Source: Acetobacteraceae bacterium B3987
Lineage (GTDB): Bacteria > Pseudomonadota > Alphaproteobacteria > Acetobacterales > Acetobacteraceae
NCBI GenBank assembly: GCA_026537415.1
Contig: JAFNMF010000001.1
Span: 891,112 to 955,111 of the forward strand
Direction: 5' to 3'
Length of the DNA stretch: 64,000 nucleotides
A model generated the notes under the pieces. That model was given only the letters and a program-made list of their open reading frames with translations, was not told the origin of the DNA and made no database searches. This document shows positions 1 through 9,555 of this stretch, piece after piece; positions within the stretch are counted from its first letter, which is position 1; every line of letters begins with the position of its first letter. The position numbers and the translations under genes were made by a program.

Positions 1-1
1 T

Positions 2-379
2 GTTGGAATTAATTATACAACTAAGACACAGTATTTGTTTAGAATAAACAAAGGAATAGATAATAATTGGGACAATAAAGCAATTAATTCTTTCATGCCT
101 GATGAAGATAGACCAATCCCTTTTAACAGAATGGTATTTCTAGGGGATGGAGATACAGACATCCCGGCTATGAAGATGCTTACCTACCAAGGCGGGCATT
201 CTGTAGCTGTTTATGATCCCGATAGGAGTGAAAGAGGTATTAATAAGATTCACAGACTCATATCAGATGGTCGTGTTGATTTTGTTGCACCAGCTGACTT
301 TCAAGAAAAATCGCAATTGGATATTATTGTGAAAGGTATAATAGGAAGAATGGCAAACAAGCTTAAATTGAAGTTATAA
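2..379 (+). CDS. HAD-family phosphatase, C-terminal part (5' end outside window)
   Basis: The reading frame is open from base 2, so the start lies upstream of the window; a TTG at 35 is only an internal codon. The visible ~125 residues contain the HAD motif GDGDTDIPAMKM, the acidic loop that binds Mg2+ in haloacid-dehalogenase-type phosphatases. The catalytic DxD motif would be in the missing N-terminal part. Substrate cannot be told. The gene is clearly AT-richer than the mnmE region downstream, with AT-ending codons, and ends in a further AT-rich non-coding stretch. This suggests acquired DNA. HAD membership is fairly sure; the subfamily is not. Confidence 0.75.
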   Translation, partial: VGINYTTKTQYLFRINKGIDNNWDNKAINSFMPDEDRPIPFNRMVFLGDGDTDIPAMKMLTYQGGHSVAVYDPDRSERGINKIHRLISDGRVDFVAPADFQEKSQLDIIVKGIIGRMANKLKLKL

Positions 380-696
380 AATATTTTGTATTACTTAGAG
401 AATAGAAATTGGCCTAGAAGGATAGGTAGACTTCATATGAACCTGCCTTTTTCTATAACCGGTTTCTCTTAAATGTGGGATTAGCCTCTGAAGAGATTCC
501 AACAAAATTCACTCTCCATTTTTAGCTATATTACTTCGAGAAATATAATATGTACGTCAATGGTAAATGAAAGGGCCTAGTTCCAGCAGGTCGAGGCAAT
601 ATAATGATTTATCGCCCTATTTTTGTAGAGTTCTTTGAAAGGACGATAGTGTGGCCCCTATGGAAGCATTTCTGCATGATTGTGCAGTTCTGGCCA
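380..696. other. AT-rich intergenic stretch, no gene seen
   Basis: These ~317 bases follow the partial HAD gene and end at the ogt stop codon. I see no tRNA, no long inverted repeat and only trivial open frames. Composition moves from AT-rich to the window's normal G+C level near base 640. It may mark the edge of a transferred segment, but no attachment site or transposase remnant is visible. Confidence 0.5.
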
Positions 697-1158
697 TCAG
701 GGAATTGAAGCTCCACGTTCCAGCTCCAGCAGGAAGGCTTTGCTCTCTGGGCCTTCAAACCCACTGTAATCGCCATAGTTCTTGCCATGTGAGGGCAGGA
801 TACGATGGCAGGGAATGAGAATGAGCAACGGGTTCCGGGCTACGGCCTGACCGATGGATTGCGGACTTCCACCAATGGCTTTTGCTAGCTCGGCATAAGT
901 GCGGGTCTGGCCGTGGGGAATGGCACGCAGGGCGGCCCAGACACGTTTCTGATAGGCCGTACCATCAAGCATCAGCGGAATGGACTGGAAGTCCACTACC
1001 TCGCCGTCAAAATAATCCTGCATCATGTCCCGCACTTTCAGCAGGAGGGGCGTTTCGCTTTGGTCCCGGCCCCAACCTTCATCAAGGGAAACAATCTGCC
1101 CCTCTTCTTCACTGAGAGTCAGGGCACCGAGGGGGGAATGGAAAGAAAGCTGTGGCAT
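697..1158 (-). CDS. ogt: Methylated-DNA--protein-cysteine methyltransferase
   Basis: This suicide repair protein transfers the methyl group from O6-methylguanine or O4-methylthymine to its own cysteine. The 153-residue protein carries the family signature IPCHRILP with acceptor Cys117, preceded by the helix-turn-helix segment around RTYAELAKAIGGSPQSIGQ. The start is the ATG at 1158; the frame stays open far upstream on this strand, but that part is antisense to mnmE and has no family similarity. It is divergent from mnmE, only ~90 bases away. The length is normal for Ogt without an AdaA domain. Confidence 0.93.
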   Translation of the reverse strand: MPQLSFHSPLGALTLSEEEGQIVSLDEGWGRDQSETPLLLKVRDMMQDYFDGEVVDFQSIPLMLDGTAYQKRVWAALRAIPHGQTRTYAELAKAIGGSPQSIGQAVARNPLLILIPCHRILPSHGKNYGDYSGFEGPESKAFLLELERGASIP

Positions 1159-1245
1159 AAAAACAAGGCTGCCTGTTTTGCCGGGGAGCGTCAATTCTTT
1201 CTTCGGGCCGCTGCTTTTCCCGGCTGAGTGCTGTATGAAAGGCGC

Positions 1246-2538
1246 ATGACACCATCCAGCACATCCACTCATACCATTTTTGCCGTGGCGACAGGGCCGG
1301 TGCAGGGGGCCATTGCCGTTATGCGGGTCAGTGGACCAGAAAGTGCCGCTTTGTTGAAAGCCCTCTGCGGAGCGGTACCTGCCCCTCGTCATGCCAGCCT
1401 GCGGGCTTTGAAGCATGAAGGTGATGTGCTGGATCACGCCCTTGTTCTTTGGCTGCCGGGGCCTCGTTCCTATACGGGGGAGGACAGTTTCGAGCTGCAT
1501 CTTCACGCAGGTCCGGCCATTGTGGAGGCCGTAGCGCAGGCTCTCGTCTCTTTTGGTGCCCGTCCAGCCGAACCGGGAGAGTTTACCCGTCGGGCTGTGC
1601 AGGCAGGACGGATGGACCTGTTGCAGGCTGAGGCCATAGCGGACCTGATAGAGGCAGATACGCAGGCCCAGCGTCATCAGGCTCTGCGGCAGGCTGATGG
1701 AGCCTTGAGCCAGCTCTATATGGGCTGGGCATCCCGACTGCGTCAGATTCTGGCCCAGCAGGAAGCCCTGATCGATTTCCCGGATGAGGAACTGCCCCCG
1801 GAGGTGGAAGAGGCCCTTCTGGCAGACTGTCGGACCCTGGCTGAGGAGATGCAGGTCCATCTGGCTGATAAACGGGGTGAGATCGTCCGTGATGGCCTGA
1901 AGATCGTTCTGGCGGGGGCGCCGAATGTTGGTAAATCCAGCCTGCTGAATGCGCTGAGCGGGCAGGATGCAGCCATTGTTACGCAGAAGGCGGGCACGAC
2001 ACGGGATGCCATCGCCGTGGACTGGGTGATTGAAGGCATCCGTGTCCGGCTGGTTGATACGGCCGGCGTGCGGGAGACGGAGGATGAAATTGAGGCAGAA
2101 GGCATCCGCCGGACCATGCGGCATGTGAAAGAGGCTGATCTGCTTTTTCATCTTGTCGGGCCGGGGGATGAAACACCCTTGCTGGCGGATCACGCCATAA
2201 AGCTGCGGACAAAGACGGACCTTGCCCCGGCACGGGAAGGTGAGCTTGGCATCCATACGAAGGATGAAGCTGGTCTGGCTCCCCTGAAAGCGTGGCTGAA
2301 AGCCCATTTGGCCCGTCTCATGGCCCAGCGTGGCACTCCGCCTCTGACCCGTGCCCGCCATCGGGCAGGGTTGAAGGAGGCGCAGGAGCATCTGACCCGT
2401 GCGCTGGAAGCCTCATGGCCGGAGGTCCGTGGTGAAGAGCTGCGGCTGGCCATGCAGGCTCTTGGACGGCTGACGGGTCATGTGGATGTGGAAGCCCTAC
2501 TCGATACGATTTTTGGTCAGTTCTGTATAGGAAAGTGA
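1246..2538 (+). CDS. mnmE: tRNA uridine-5-carboxymethylaminomethyl(34) synthesis GTPase MnmE
   Basis: MnmE works with MnmG to install the cmnm5 group on the wobble uridine of certain tRNAs. The protein shows the N-terminal tetrahydrofolate-binding domain ([11 protein letters not shown]), a G domain with P-loop [13 protein letters not shown] and a TKTD in place of the usual NKxD, and the C-terminal FCIGK whose cysteine is characteristic of the family. I chose the ATG at 1246, preceded by GAAAGG; a GTG at 1228 in the same frame is the alternative. It is the first gene of the mnmE-mnmG-rsmG-parA-parB cluster, ten bases before mnmG. Confidence 0.95.
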   Translation: MTPSSTSTHTIFAVATGPVQGAIAVMRVSGPESAALLKALCGAVPAPRHASLRALKHEGDVLDHALVLWLPGPRSYTGEDSFELHLHAGPAIVEAVAQALVSFGARPAEPGEFTRRAVQAGRMDLLQAEAIADLIEADTQAQRHQALRQADGALSQLYMGWASRLRQILAQQEALIDFPDEELPPEVEEALLADCRTLAEEMQVHLADKRGEIVRDGLKIVLAGAPNVGKSSLLNALSGQDAAIVTQKAGTTRDAIAVDWVIEGIRVRLVDTAGVRETEDEIEAEGIRRTMRHVKEADLLFHLVGPGDETPLLADHAIKLRTKTDLAPAREGELGIHTKDEAGLAPLKAWLKAHLARLMAQRGTPPLTRARHRAGLKEAQEHLTRALEASWPEVRGEELRLAMQALGRLTGHVDVEALLDTIFGQFCIGK

Positions 2539-2548
2539 CGTTACCTCA

Positions 2549-4420
2549 ATGAGTACATCACCTACGCATATTTATGATGTCATCGTGGTGGGGGGCGGTC
2601 ATGCCGGGACAGAAGCCGCCGCCGCCGCCGCTCGTTTCGGGGCACGGACTCTGTTGCTGACGCACAAGCTGGACACTGTGGGCAGCATGTCCTGCAACCC
2701 GGCTATTGGTGGAATCGGCAAGGGCCATCTCGTGCGGGAGATTGATGCGTTTGATGGTCTCATGGGCAAGGCTGCTGATCGGGCGGGAATTCATTTCAAG
2801 CTGCTGAACCGTTCCAAGGGGCCAGCGGTACATGGGCCACGGGCGCAGGCGGACCGTTCCCTTTACCGGACGGCCATTCAGGAGCTTCTGGCCGCTACGC
2901 CTAACCTGACCATGCTGGCTGGGGCTGTGGGTGATCTGATCGTGGAAAAAGGCCATGTCCGGGGTGTGATCTGCGAGGATGGCCGCCGTTTTTCTGCCGG
3001 GGCAGTCGTGCTGACAAGCGGCACCTTCCTGCGGGGCGTGATTCATACAGGGCGGGTCAGCCAGCCCGCCGGGCGGATTGGTGATGCGCCGGCCACACAG
3101 CTGGGAGAACGGTTGGAAGCTCTGGGGCTGAAAATGGGTCGTCTGAAAACAGGCACTCCGCCCCGTCTGGCTCGTGAGAGCATCGACTGGGAGGCCCTGC
3201 CTGCCGATGAGGGTGATGCCGAGCCGGAAGCCTTCAGTATGCTGACGACGTCCCTGCCCAATAGGCAGATCGTCTGCCGTATCACGCAGACAACACCGCA
3301 GACGCATAAGATCATTGAAGAGAATCTGCATCTCTCGGCCATGTATGGTGGTGAGATCACAGGGCGGGGGCCACGCTACTGCCCGTCCATTGAGGACAAG
3401 ATTGTCCGTTTTGCAGGGCGGGACAGCCATCAGGTGTTTCTGGAGCCGGAAGCCCTGCCAGGCAATCCGGGTGGGGAGCTGGTCTATCCCAACGGCATCA
3501 GCACGTCCCTGCCCGCAGATGTGCAGGCGCAGATGATTGCCTCCATGCCGGGGCTGGAAACGGCCCGCATTGTCACTCCCGGCTATGCCGTGGAATATGA
3601 CTATGTTGACCCAAGGGAGCTGCGCCCGTCTCTGGAACTGCGGGCCTTGCTCGGTCTCTATCTCGCCGGACAGATCAATGGCACGACAGGCTATGAGGAA
3701 GCGGGTGCGCAGGGCCTTCTGGCCGGGCTGAATGCTGCCCGTGCCGTGGCAGGCAGGGAACCTCTGACGCTGGGGCGGGAGGAATCCTATCTTGGCGTGC
3801 TGATTGATGATCTGACCCTGCATGGTATCAGCGAACCCTATCGCATGTTCACGTCACGGGCGGAATATCGCCTTCTGCTGCGGGCTGATAATGCCGATCT
3901 GCGTCTGACGCCAAAGGCCATTGAAGCGGGTTGTGTCGGGCCTGAGCGTGAAGCGGCGTTTCGTGAAACAATGCGTCAGATTGATGAGGCAATGGAAGAG
4001 GCTCGGAAACCGGCTTTCCTGCCCCAGCATCTGCGGGAACATGGCATTGAGGTTTCACAGGATGGGCGGCGGCGCAGCCTTCTGGATGTGCTGGCTACAC
4101 AGGCTGATGAAGCTCAGATTGCCAGTCTCGCTCCGTGGTTTGCGGCTCTGCCCGTCCGTATCGGGCGGCATGTGCAGACGGAGGCCCGTTATGGTGGTTA
4201 TCTCCGCAGGCAGGAGCGGGAGATTCAGCAGCTGAAAAGTGAAGCGGCTCTGCGTTTGCCAGATGATCTGGATTACGGGGCCATCGGAGGGCTGAGTCAG
4301 GAAATGCAGGAGCGGCTGAGTGCTGCCCGTCCCGCTGATTTTGCTGCTGCTGGGCGTGTACGGGGTGTGACCCCGGCAGCTCTGATTGCTCTGCTTGCCT
4401 ATGTCAGGAGCCGTAAATGA
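2549..4420 (+). CDS. mnmG: tRNA uridine-5-carboxymethylaminomethyl(34) synthesis enzyme MnmG
   Basis: FAD-dependent partner of MnmE in wobble-uridine modification. The 623-residue protein opens with the dinucleotide-binding motif [12 protein letters not shown], then has [20 protein letters not shown], the signature region LKTGTPPR and the conserved segment [19 protein letters not shown]. The length equals the usual ~620-630 residues. The stop TGA overlaps the rsmG start in an ATGA arrangement, so the two are probably translationally coupled. Confidence 0.97.
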   Translation: MSTSPTHIYDVIVVGGGHAGTEAAAAAARFGARTLLLTHKLDTVGSMSCNPAIGGIGKGHLVREIDAFDGLMGKAADRAGIHFKLLNRSKGPAVHGPRAQADRSLYRTAIQELLAATPNLTMLAGAVGDLIVEKGHVRGVICEDGRRFSAGAVVLTSGTFLRGVIHTGRVSQPAGRIGDAPATQLGERLEALGLKMGRLKTGTPPRLARESIDWEALPADEGDAEPEAFSMLTTSLPNRQIVCRITQTTPQTHKIIEENLHLSAMYGGEITGRGPRYCPSIEDKIVRFAGRDSHQVFLEPEALPGNPGGELVYPNGISTSLPADVQAQMIASMPGLETARIVTPGYAVEYDYVDPRELRPSLELRALLGLYLAGQINGTTGYEEAGAQGLLAGLNAARAVAGREPLTLGREESYLGVLIDDLTLHGISEPYRMFTSRAEYRLLLRADNADLRLTPKAIEAGCVGPEREAAFRETMRQIDEAMEEARKPAFLPQHLREHGIEVSQDGRRRSLLDVLATQADEAQIASLAPWFAALPVRIGRHVQTEARYGGYLRRQEREIQQLKSEAALRLPDDLDYGAIGGLSQEMQERLSAARPADFAAAGRVRGVTPAALIALLAYVRSRK

Positions 4421-4998
4421 TGACGCATGTTTCACATGAAACAGAAAAGAAGCTCGCTCATTTTGCCAGCCTGCTGACCCGCTGGAATGAGAAGATCAAT
4501 CTTGTCAGTCCGAAGGATATTGCCCATCTCCGGCAGCGTCATATTGAGGACAGTCTCCAGCTTGTTCCACAGGTGGAAGCTGGTGCCCGGATAACGGACC
4601 TTGGCTCTGGCGGTGGCTTTCCGGGTCTGATCGTGGCGATTGCAACGGGGAATCCCGTCACGCTGATTGAGTCCGACCAGCGTAAATGTGCTTTTCTGCG
4701 GGAGGCGGCACGGGAGTGTGGTGCCCATGTTACCGTACTGGCAAAGCGGATTGAGCAGGCTGATCTGGAGCCAGCGGATATCGTGACAGCCCGTGCGCTG
4801 GCCCCCCTGCCCCAGCTGCTTGACTGGGCACGGCCCTTGCTGAAGGAAGATGGCTACTGTCTCTTCCTCAAGGGAAGAAAAGCATCAGATGAGTTGACCA
4901 GTGCCCGTTCTGGCTGGCACATGACATATGAAACCCTTCCCAGTCGAACAGACCCTGACGGGGCCCTTCTCAGGATCAGTGATTTCAGACGTGTCTAA
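4417..4998 (+). CDS. rsmG: 16S rRNA (guanine(527)-N7)-methyltransferase RsmG
   Basis: S-adenosylmethionine-dependent methyltransferase acting on G527 of 16S rRNA. The SAM-binding motif [11 protein letters not shown] is clear, followed by [20 protein letters not shown] and the conserved [16 protein letters not shown]. Two ATGs are adjacent at 4417 and 4420; the first overlaps the mnmG stop. The 193-residue length is normal. The 3' end overlaps or abuts the parA start. Confidence 0.95.
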   Translation: MMTHVSHETEKKLAHFASLLTRWNEKINLVSPKDIAHLRQRHIEDSLQLVPQVEAGARITDLGSGGGFPGLIVAIATGNPVTLIESDQRKCAFLREAARECGAHVTVLAKRIEQADLEPADIVTARALAPLPQLLDWARPLLKEDGYCLFLKGRKASDELTSARSGWHMTYETLPSRTDPDGALLRISDFRRV

Positions 4999-5782
4999 AG
5001 TTGCTTCACATACACCGCACATCATTGCCATTGCCAACCAAAAGGGTGGTGTCGGCAAGACGACGACCAGCCTGAATTTGGCGGCGGCTTTAGCACGGCA
5101 TAAGCGCGTCCTCTTGGTGGACCTTGACCCGCAGGGCAATGCCTCCACGGGGCTTGGGCTGGATTATGACGAGCGGGGCCGTGGCACTTATGGTGCCTTG
5201 CTGGAAGATGCACCGGCTGAAACGCTCCTGCGTGCCAGCGTGGTGCCGAAGCTAGATGTCATGCCTGCCAATGGTGATCTTGCCGGTGCCGAGCTGGAAA
5301 TGATCGATCAAGACCGGCGGGAATACCGGTTGCGGGATGCTCTGCAACCGTTGCTTAATCGTTATGACATTATTCTGATCGACTGTCCTCCAAGCCTTGG
5401 GCTGTTGACACTCAATGCGCTGGTTGTTGCCCAGAGTGTCCTGGTGCCGCTGCAATGTGAGTTCTTTGCTCTGGAAGGGATCAGCCAGCTGGTCCGGTCC
5501 ATCGAGCGGGTGCGTCTGGCCTTCAATGCGGACCTGCATCTGGAAGGGATCGTGCTGACCATGTTCGATACCCGTAACAATCTTTCCGCTCTGGTGGCGG
5601 AAGATGCACGGGGCTTCTTTGGCGATCAGGTCTTTAAGACGATGATTCCCCGTAACATTCGTATTTCCGAGGCACAGAGCCACGGGCGGCCCGTCATGGA
5701 TTATGCCCGCAGCTCCACCGGGGCACTGGCTTATGAGGCTCTGGGAGCCGAGCTGCTGAAACGGCTGAAGAAGAAAGGCTGA
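4979..5782 (+). CDS. parA: Chromosome partitioning ATPase ParA (Soj)
   Basis: Deviant Walker ATPase that segregates the ParB-parS complex on the nucleoid. The motif [20 protein letters not shown] and the downstream [15 protein letters not shown] and [16 protein letters not shown] are diagnostic. The start is uncertain: a GTG at 4979 has AGGA three bases upstream, a GTG at 4991 lies just before the conserved region, and an ATG at 4928 would overlap rsmG by 71 bases. I prefer 4979. It sits directly upstream of parB. Confidence 0.93.
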   Translation: MISDVSKVASHTPHIIAIANQKGGVGKTTTSLNLAAALARHKRVLLVDLDPQGNASTGLGLDYDERGRGTYGALLEDAPAETLLRASVVPKLDVMPANGDLAGAELEMIDQDRREYRLRDALQPLLNRYDIILIDCPPSLGLLTLNALVVAQSVLVPLQCEFFALEGISQLVRSIERVRLAFNADLHLEGIVLTMFDTRNNLSALVAEDARGFFGDQVFKTMIPRNIRISEAQSHGRPVMDYARSSTGALAYEALGAELLKRLKKKG

Positions 5783-5787
5783 GCGAC

Positions 5788-6687
5788 ATGGCAAAGAAGG
5801 CATCTCCCTCCTCCCGCAAACTTGGCCGGGGTCTGGCGGCTCTTCTGGGGGATCAGGCTCCCAATCTGGCCCGTGTCGGTGCCCCGCAGGGGGAGGCTCA
5901 GGCTCCGTCCCAGCCGGGGAGTCTGGGGGTGGACCTGCTGGCCCCTAGCCCGTTCCAGCCTCGCCGGGACATGAATGAAGACCGCCTTGCGGAGCTTGCG
6001 GATTCCATCCGGTCCCGTGGAGTCATCCAGCCCATTCTGGTCCGCCCGGACCCGGAAAAGAAAGGCCGGTATCAGATCATTGCTGGTGAACGTCGCTGGC
6101 GGGCTTCGCAGAAAGCGGGACTGCATGAGGTGCCCGTCTATATCCGCCAGCTTAATGATACGGACGCTATGGCAGCCGCCATGGTGGAAAATCTCCAGCG
6201 TTCGGACCTGAATCCTGTGGAAGAAGCAATGGGGTTGCAGCGGCTCCTTCAGGATTACAGCCTGACACAGGAAGAGCTGGCCGGAGCTATCGGTAAATCC
6301 CGGTCTCACATTACCAACACCATGCGCCTTCTGAACTTGCCGGAAGCTGTGCTGGTTCAGTTGCGGGATGGTGGGCTGAGTGCTGGTCATGCCCGTGCCC
6401 TGCTTGGCCACCCTGATCCAGTGGCTGGTATGGCAGAGGTATTGGCAAAGGGGCTGAATGTCCGTCAGACAGAAGACCTTGTGGCTCGTTTGAACAAGGC
6501 TGTCAGTGAGGATAAGGCCGTTGTAGTTCCTGCCCCGGAGATCACCCGGCTGGAGGAAGACCTCTCTGCCCGTTTTGGTCTGAAAACGCAGATCCGTTTC
6601 AACGGGAAAAGCGGCTCATTGAAGATCAATTATTCGTCTTTGGAACAGTTTGAAGCCCTGATGGCCCGCCTGACTGGGCAAGGCTGA
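5788..6687 (+). CDS. parB: Chromosome partitioning protein ParB (Spo0J)
   Basis: CTP-dependent DNA clamp that loads at parS and is moved by ParA. The 299-residue protein begins with KLGRGLAALLGD, has the ParB/Srx catalytic region (LAELADSIRSRGVIQPILVR then IIAGERRWRAS), a helix-turn-helix LTQEELAGAIGKSRSHITNT, and a C-terminal dimerisation segment. It starts five bases after parA, so they form one operon. No clear parS palindrome was noticed inside the gene. Confidence 0.95.
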   Translation: MAKKASPSSRKLGRGLAALLGDQAPNLARVGAPQGEAQAPSQPGSLGVDLLAPSPFQPRRDMNEDRLAELADSIRSRGVIQPILVRPDPEKKGRYQIIAGERRWRASQKAGLHEVPVYIRQLNDTDAMAAAMVENLQRSDLNPVEEAMGLQRLLQDYSLTQEELAGAIGKSRSHITNTMRLLNLPEAVLVQLRDGGLSAGHARALLGHPDPVAGMAEVLAKGLNVRQTEDLVARLNKAVSEDKAVVVPAPEITRLEEDLSARFGLKTQIRFNGKSGSLKINYSSLEQFEALMARLTGQG

Positions 6688-6767
6688 TTTTTTTGAGAAA
6701 ATGTTTAAAAGACCCTTGTCAGGTTCGGTGAGGGCTGATAGATAACCACCCATCGGTTACCGATTGT

Positions 6768-6843
<76 letters not shown>

Positions 6844-6928
6844 CAATCGGCCGTATTTCCTGAAAAAAAAAGAATAGCTTCCTGACTGTCTGAGCGGGCA
6901 CCCGCTTTTATGGTTTGCAGGAAGGCTC

Positions 6929-7279
6929 ATGATTCCATTTCTTCTCAAGACATGTTTGTCTGCCGTACTTGTGGCCTCCATTGCTACGGTGGCCCGTCGT
7001 CTGCCGGCTCTAGGGGCTCTTATTGCCTCATTGCCGCTCGTTTCCGTTCTGGGGATGATCTTCCTCTGGGCTGAAAAGCCCGATCGGGAGCTGATGGCTA
7101 CTCATAGTGAGGCGACCTTCTGGTATGTCCTGCCCTCTCTGCCCATGTTTTTGCTGATTCCGTTCCTGTTGCGGCGTGGCTGGCCCTTTTGGGGGAGTTT
7201 GGCGGCTGGGTGCGTGCTGACCATCTTGCTGTATCTTGTCGTGGTTTGGTGTGCCCGTCGGTATGGAGTGGCTCTGTGA
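6929..7279 (+). CDS. DUF3147-like small membrane protein
   Basis: A 116-residue integral membrane protein with about four hydrophobic segments: residues 2-20, 28-48, 66-83 and 89-108. The pattern ARRLPALGALIASLPLVSVLGMIFLW followed by a soluble D/E patch and FWYVLPSLPMFLLIPFLLRRG matches what I know of DUF3147 proteins. No function is established for the family. It follows tRNA-Lys and precedes the unrelated DUF805 gene. The ATG at 6929 has AGGAAGG seven bases upstream. Confidence 0.7.
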   Translation: MIPFLLKTCLSAVLVASIATVARRLPALGALIASLPLVSVLGMIFLWAEKPDRELMATHSEATFWYVLPSLPMFLLIPFLLRRGWPFWGSLAAGCVLTILLYLVVVWCARRYGVAL

Positions 7280-7375
7280 TGGAGGATGGTTCCCACTCTA
7301 TTGTTTAACAGGTTATTGACTTTTCACTTATTTCCATGGAGTAAAGTCTTTTCCGTTTTTTAGAGGAATTGCGAT

Positions 7376-7711
7376 ATGGGAAAAAATAATCCATTTAAGT
7401 ACTATATAAAGGTACTGAATAACTATGTGAATTTTCGTGGAAGGGCAACACGTTCTGAATTCTGGTATTTTGCTCTTCTTAATGCTATTATTATGATTGT
7501 TCTTGCAATATTTGATGGATTTATAAATAGTGATGTTACAGGATATGTGTATGCACTCTTGGTTGAGCTCCCCTATTTAGCTGTGTCTGTGAGACGTATG
7601 CATGACACTGACCGTTCTGGTTGGTGGATTCTCGTGCCTTTTGCAAATGTCGTTTTCTTTTGTCTGAAAGGCACTGAAGGCGAGAACAGATTTGGTCCTC
7701 AGCCGGACTGA
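7376..7711 (+). CDS. DUF805 family inner membrane protein
   Basis: The 111-residue protein shows the DUF805 hallmarks: NYVNFRGRATRSEFWYFALLN near the start, then SVRRMHDTDRSGWWIL and a C-terminal GTEGENRFGPQP. About three membrane helices are visible. Function is unknown for the family. The coding sequence is markedly AT-richer than its neighbours, with many AT-ending codons, which suggests recent transfer or weaker selection. RBS AGAGGAATT lies upstream of the ATG, and an intrinsic terminator follows at 7742-7775. Confidence 0.85.
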   Translation: MGKNNPFKYYIKVLNNYVNFRGRATRSEFWYFALLNAIIMIVLAIFDGFINSDVTGYVYALLVELPYLAVSVRRMHDTDRSGWWILVPFANVVFFCLKGTEGENRFGPQPD

Positions 7712-7741
7712 CTGGCAGGAAAAGGTCATTTCATATGCTGG

Positions 7742-7775
7742 TAGCCGATAGATCGCAGGTCTGTCGGCTATTTTT
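7742..7775 (+). terminator. Intrinsic terminator after the DUF805 gene
   Basis: TAGCCGATAG, a 9-base loop and CTGTCGGCTA form a 10-bp stem with one G-U pair, followed directly by TTTTT. It lies 30 bases after the DUF805 stop. Confidence 0.85.
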
Positions 7776-8044
7776 GTGACTGAGTGAAGTATTGGATACT
7801 TCGCAGGAATGATAGTGTTTCTGAACTATAAAAAACTGTAATATGTTAAAGTATCCGTGATTTATTTGTGATGGTTATTCATAAAATCGTAGTATGGCCT
7901 TTTTGGTGGTCCGTATTTTTCCCGTATAAGGCTGTTCTGTTACGATGATGGGATAGGACAGTTTATGGAGGCGGGCTGATCATGGGTCTGTTATGGACAG
8001 GCAAGACAGAGTAGAATGGCGGCATCAGAAAAGATGAGAGTGCT
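7776..8044. other. Intergenic leader of the tandem-kinase gene
   Basis: About 270 bases between the terminator and the tandem kinase gene. The first half is AT-rich (for example AAAAAACTGTAATATG near 7829) and could hold a promoter; I cannot assign -35 and -10 boxes with confidence. No open frame longer than about a dozen codons is apparent. Confidence 0.4.
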
Positions 8045-9496
8045 ATGCGTGTAAGCGAGTTCAAGCCTCGGTCTGTCGTAGGGCGGCATCAGCCGGTGAT
8101 AGCCTTGGTCGGGTGTGATGGAAGTGGGAAGTCCACCGTGGGGACGGCCCTACTGGTGTTGTTGCAGGCCGAGCGGCCGACAGTGTTCTGTCATCTGGGC
8201 AAGCAGGCCGGTAATTTGGAGCGGACACTGGCCCCTCTTCCTTTGATTGGCTCGTATGTGACAGGCAAGGCCAAAAAAGAGAATAGTAAAATACAGTCTG
8301 GCAAAAAAGCTGGTGTGTTGGCCGCTATATCGGGATTTGTGCTCTCCATGCGGCGGGTGCTGCGTTACGGGCGCATGCGGTATCAGCACGAGCGGGGCAT
8401 GACGATACTGACAGACCGTTACCCGCAGAATAGTGTTCCCGGCCCTATGGATGGTCCTACTCTGGCGAACTTGAACCGTGATGGCGTTTTGTTCCGGTTT
8501 TTCAGCCGGGTGGAGCGGATGTTGTATGCACGGATGGCTCGCTTCCGGCCAGATGTCGTCATACGGCTGAATGTCGATTTGGAGACAGCGTTACAGCGTA
8601 AGCCAGATCATGTGGCCTTCAAGTTAGCTCGTAAGATTGATGATCTTTCCAAACTGGATTTTGCAGGGGCTCCCATCGTTGATATCGATGCGACTGAACC
8701 TCTGGAGCAGGTGTTGGCACAGGCTGAAGAAACGGTCCGTAAGGTACTGGCTCTTTATCCCCGGTCCGGTCAGGCTGGTGGAGTTACAGACCCTCATGGC
8801 AATAGTCAGGCTGGCCGTGCGGGGCGATTGGTGTCACTTGTTGGTTGTGATGGGTCCGGGAAGTCCAGCATCAGTCAGTATCTTGTTCAGCATATTTCAG
8901 AAACACGTCCGGCGGTCTATGGCTATCTTGGCCTTGGTTCTGGCGATCTCGGGCGGCGGATCGGTACCCTGCCTTTCATCGGTGCTGCCCTAGAAAAGAA
9001 GCTGAACGGAAAAGCCAAAAAGGCGCGTACCAAAGGTGAAAAAATGCCGGGCATGTTGACAGGACTCGTCTTGTTTGCCTTTTCCCTGGTGCGGTTGAAG
9101 CGTTTTTGGCGGGTCAAGCGTGCTGTGGAGAAGGGCTTCCTTGTCGTGACGGACCGTTATCCGCAGATGGAGGTTCCCGGCCAGTGTGATGGTCCTGGCC
9201 TTTCAGCGGCATACAGCCATAATCCGCTAATTCGTTTTCTGGCATGGCTGGAGCGTGGCATCTATCGCAGAATTGCGGCTTTCCGGCCTGATTTGGTCAT
9301 CCGGCTGAATGTTGATGCAGAGACGGCCCATAGTCGTAAGCCAGATCATGATTTGGATGCCCTACGGATTAAAGCAGAGCTGATGCCGCAGCTGAACTTC
9401 AATCATGCACCGCTTGTTGAGGTCGATGCCCGGCAGTCCTACGAAGCCGTACAGCAGGAAGTGTTATATCTGCTGGAGAAACACGGCCTCGTCTAA
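8045..9496 (+). CDS. Tandem thymidylate-kinase-like protein (two fused P-loop kinase domains)
   Basis: The 483-residue protein is an internal duplication. Domain 1 (about residues 17-235) has the P-loop GCDGSGKST at 23-31; domain 2 (about 261-480) has GCDGSGKSS at 267-275. Each half repeats the same later motifs: TDRYPQ, then R-P-D-x-V-I-R-L-N-V-D and RKPDH. This order resembles dTMP-kinase-like P-loop proteins, with DRY as the Mg/substrate loop. Both halves keep their motifs, so both may be active. A short G/A-rich linker joins them. The gene stands alone on this strand, with a terminator at 9520, and faces the CHAD-like, flippase and phosphatase genes. Substrate is unknown; thymidylate is only a family-based guess. 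Confidence 0.8.
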   Translation: MRVSEFKPRSVVGRHQPVIALVGCDGSGKSTVGTALLVLLQAERPTVFCHLGKQAGNLERTLAPLPLIGSYVTGKAKKENSKIQSGKKAGVLAAISGFVLSMRRVLRYGRMRYQHERGMTILTDRYPQNSVPGPMDGPTLANLNRDGVLFRFFSRVERMLYARMARFRPDVVIRLNVDLETALQRKPDHVAFKLARKIDDLSKLDFAGAPIVDIDATEPLEQVLAQAEETVRKVLALYPRSGQAGGVTDPHGNSQAGRAGRLVSLVGCDGSGKSSISQYLVQHISETRPAVYGYLGLGSGDLGRRIGTLPFIGAALEKKLNGKAKKARTKGEKMPGMLTGLVLFAFSLVRLKRFWRVKRAVEKGFLVVTDRYPQMEVPGQCDGPGLSAAYSHNPLIRFLAWLERGIYRRIAAFRPDLVIRLNVDAETAHSRKPDHDLDALRIKAELMPQLNFNHAPLVEVDARQSYEAVQQEVLYLLEKHGLV

Positions 9497-9519
9497 AGGG
9501 TGGGTTTTGTCTGTCTCAT

Positions 9520-9550
9520 CGGGCTGGCAATTTTGGCCAGCCCGTTTTTT
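9520..9550 (+). terminator. Intrinsic terminator after the tandem kinase gene
   Basis: CGGGCTGGC, a 7-base loop and GCCAGCCCG form a 9-bp stem followed by TTTTTT. It ends six bases before the stop codon of the convergent gene. Confidence 0.92.
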
Positions 9551-9555
9551 ATTGT

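Noticed and set aside
1159-2391. Long minus-strand open frame continuing upstream of ogt across mnmE
   Set aside because: Only the part up to 1158 has similarity (Ogt). The rest is antisense to the strongly conserved mnmE and has no recognisable motif.
2558-3823. 421-codon minus-strand frame inside mnmG
   Set aside because: Antisense shadow of mnmG without motifs or RBS.
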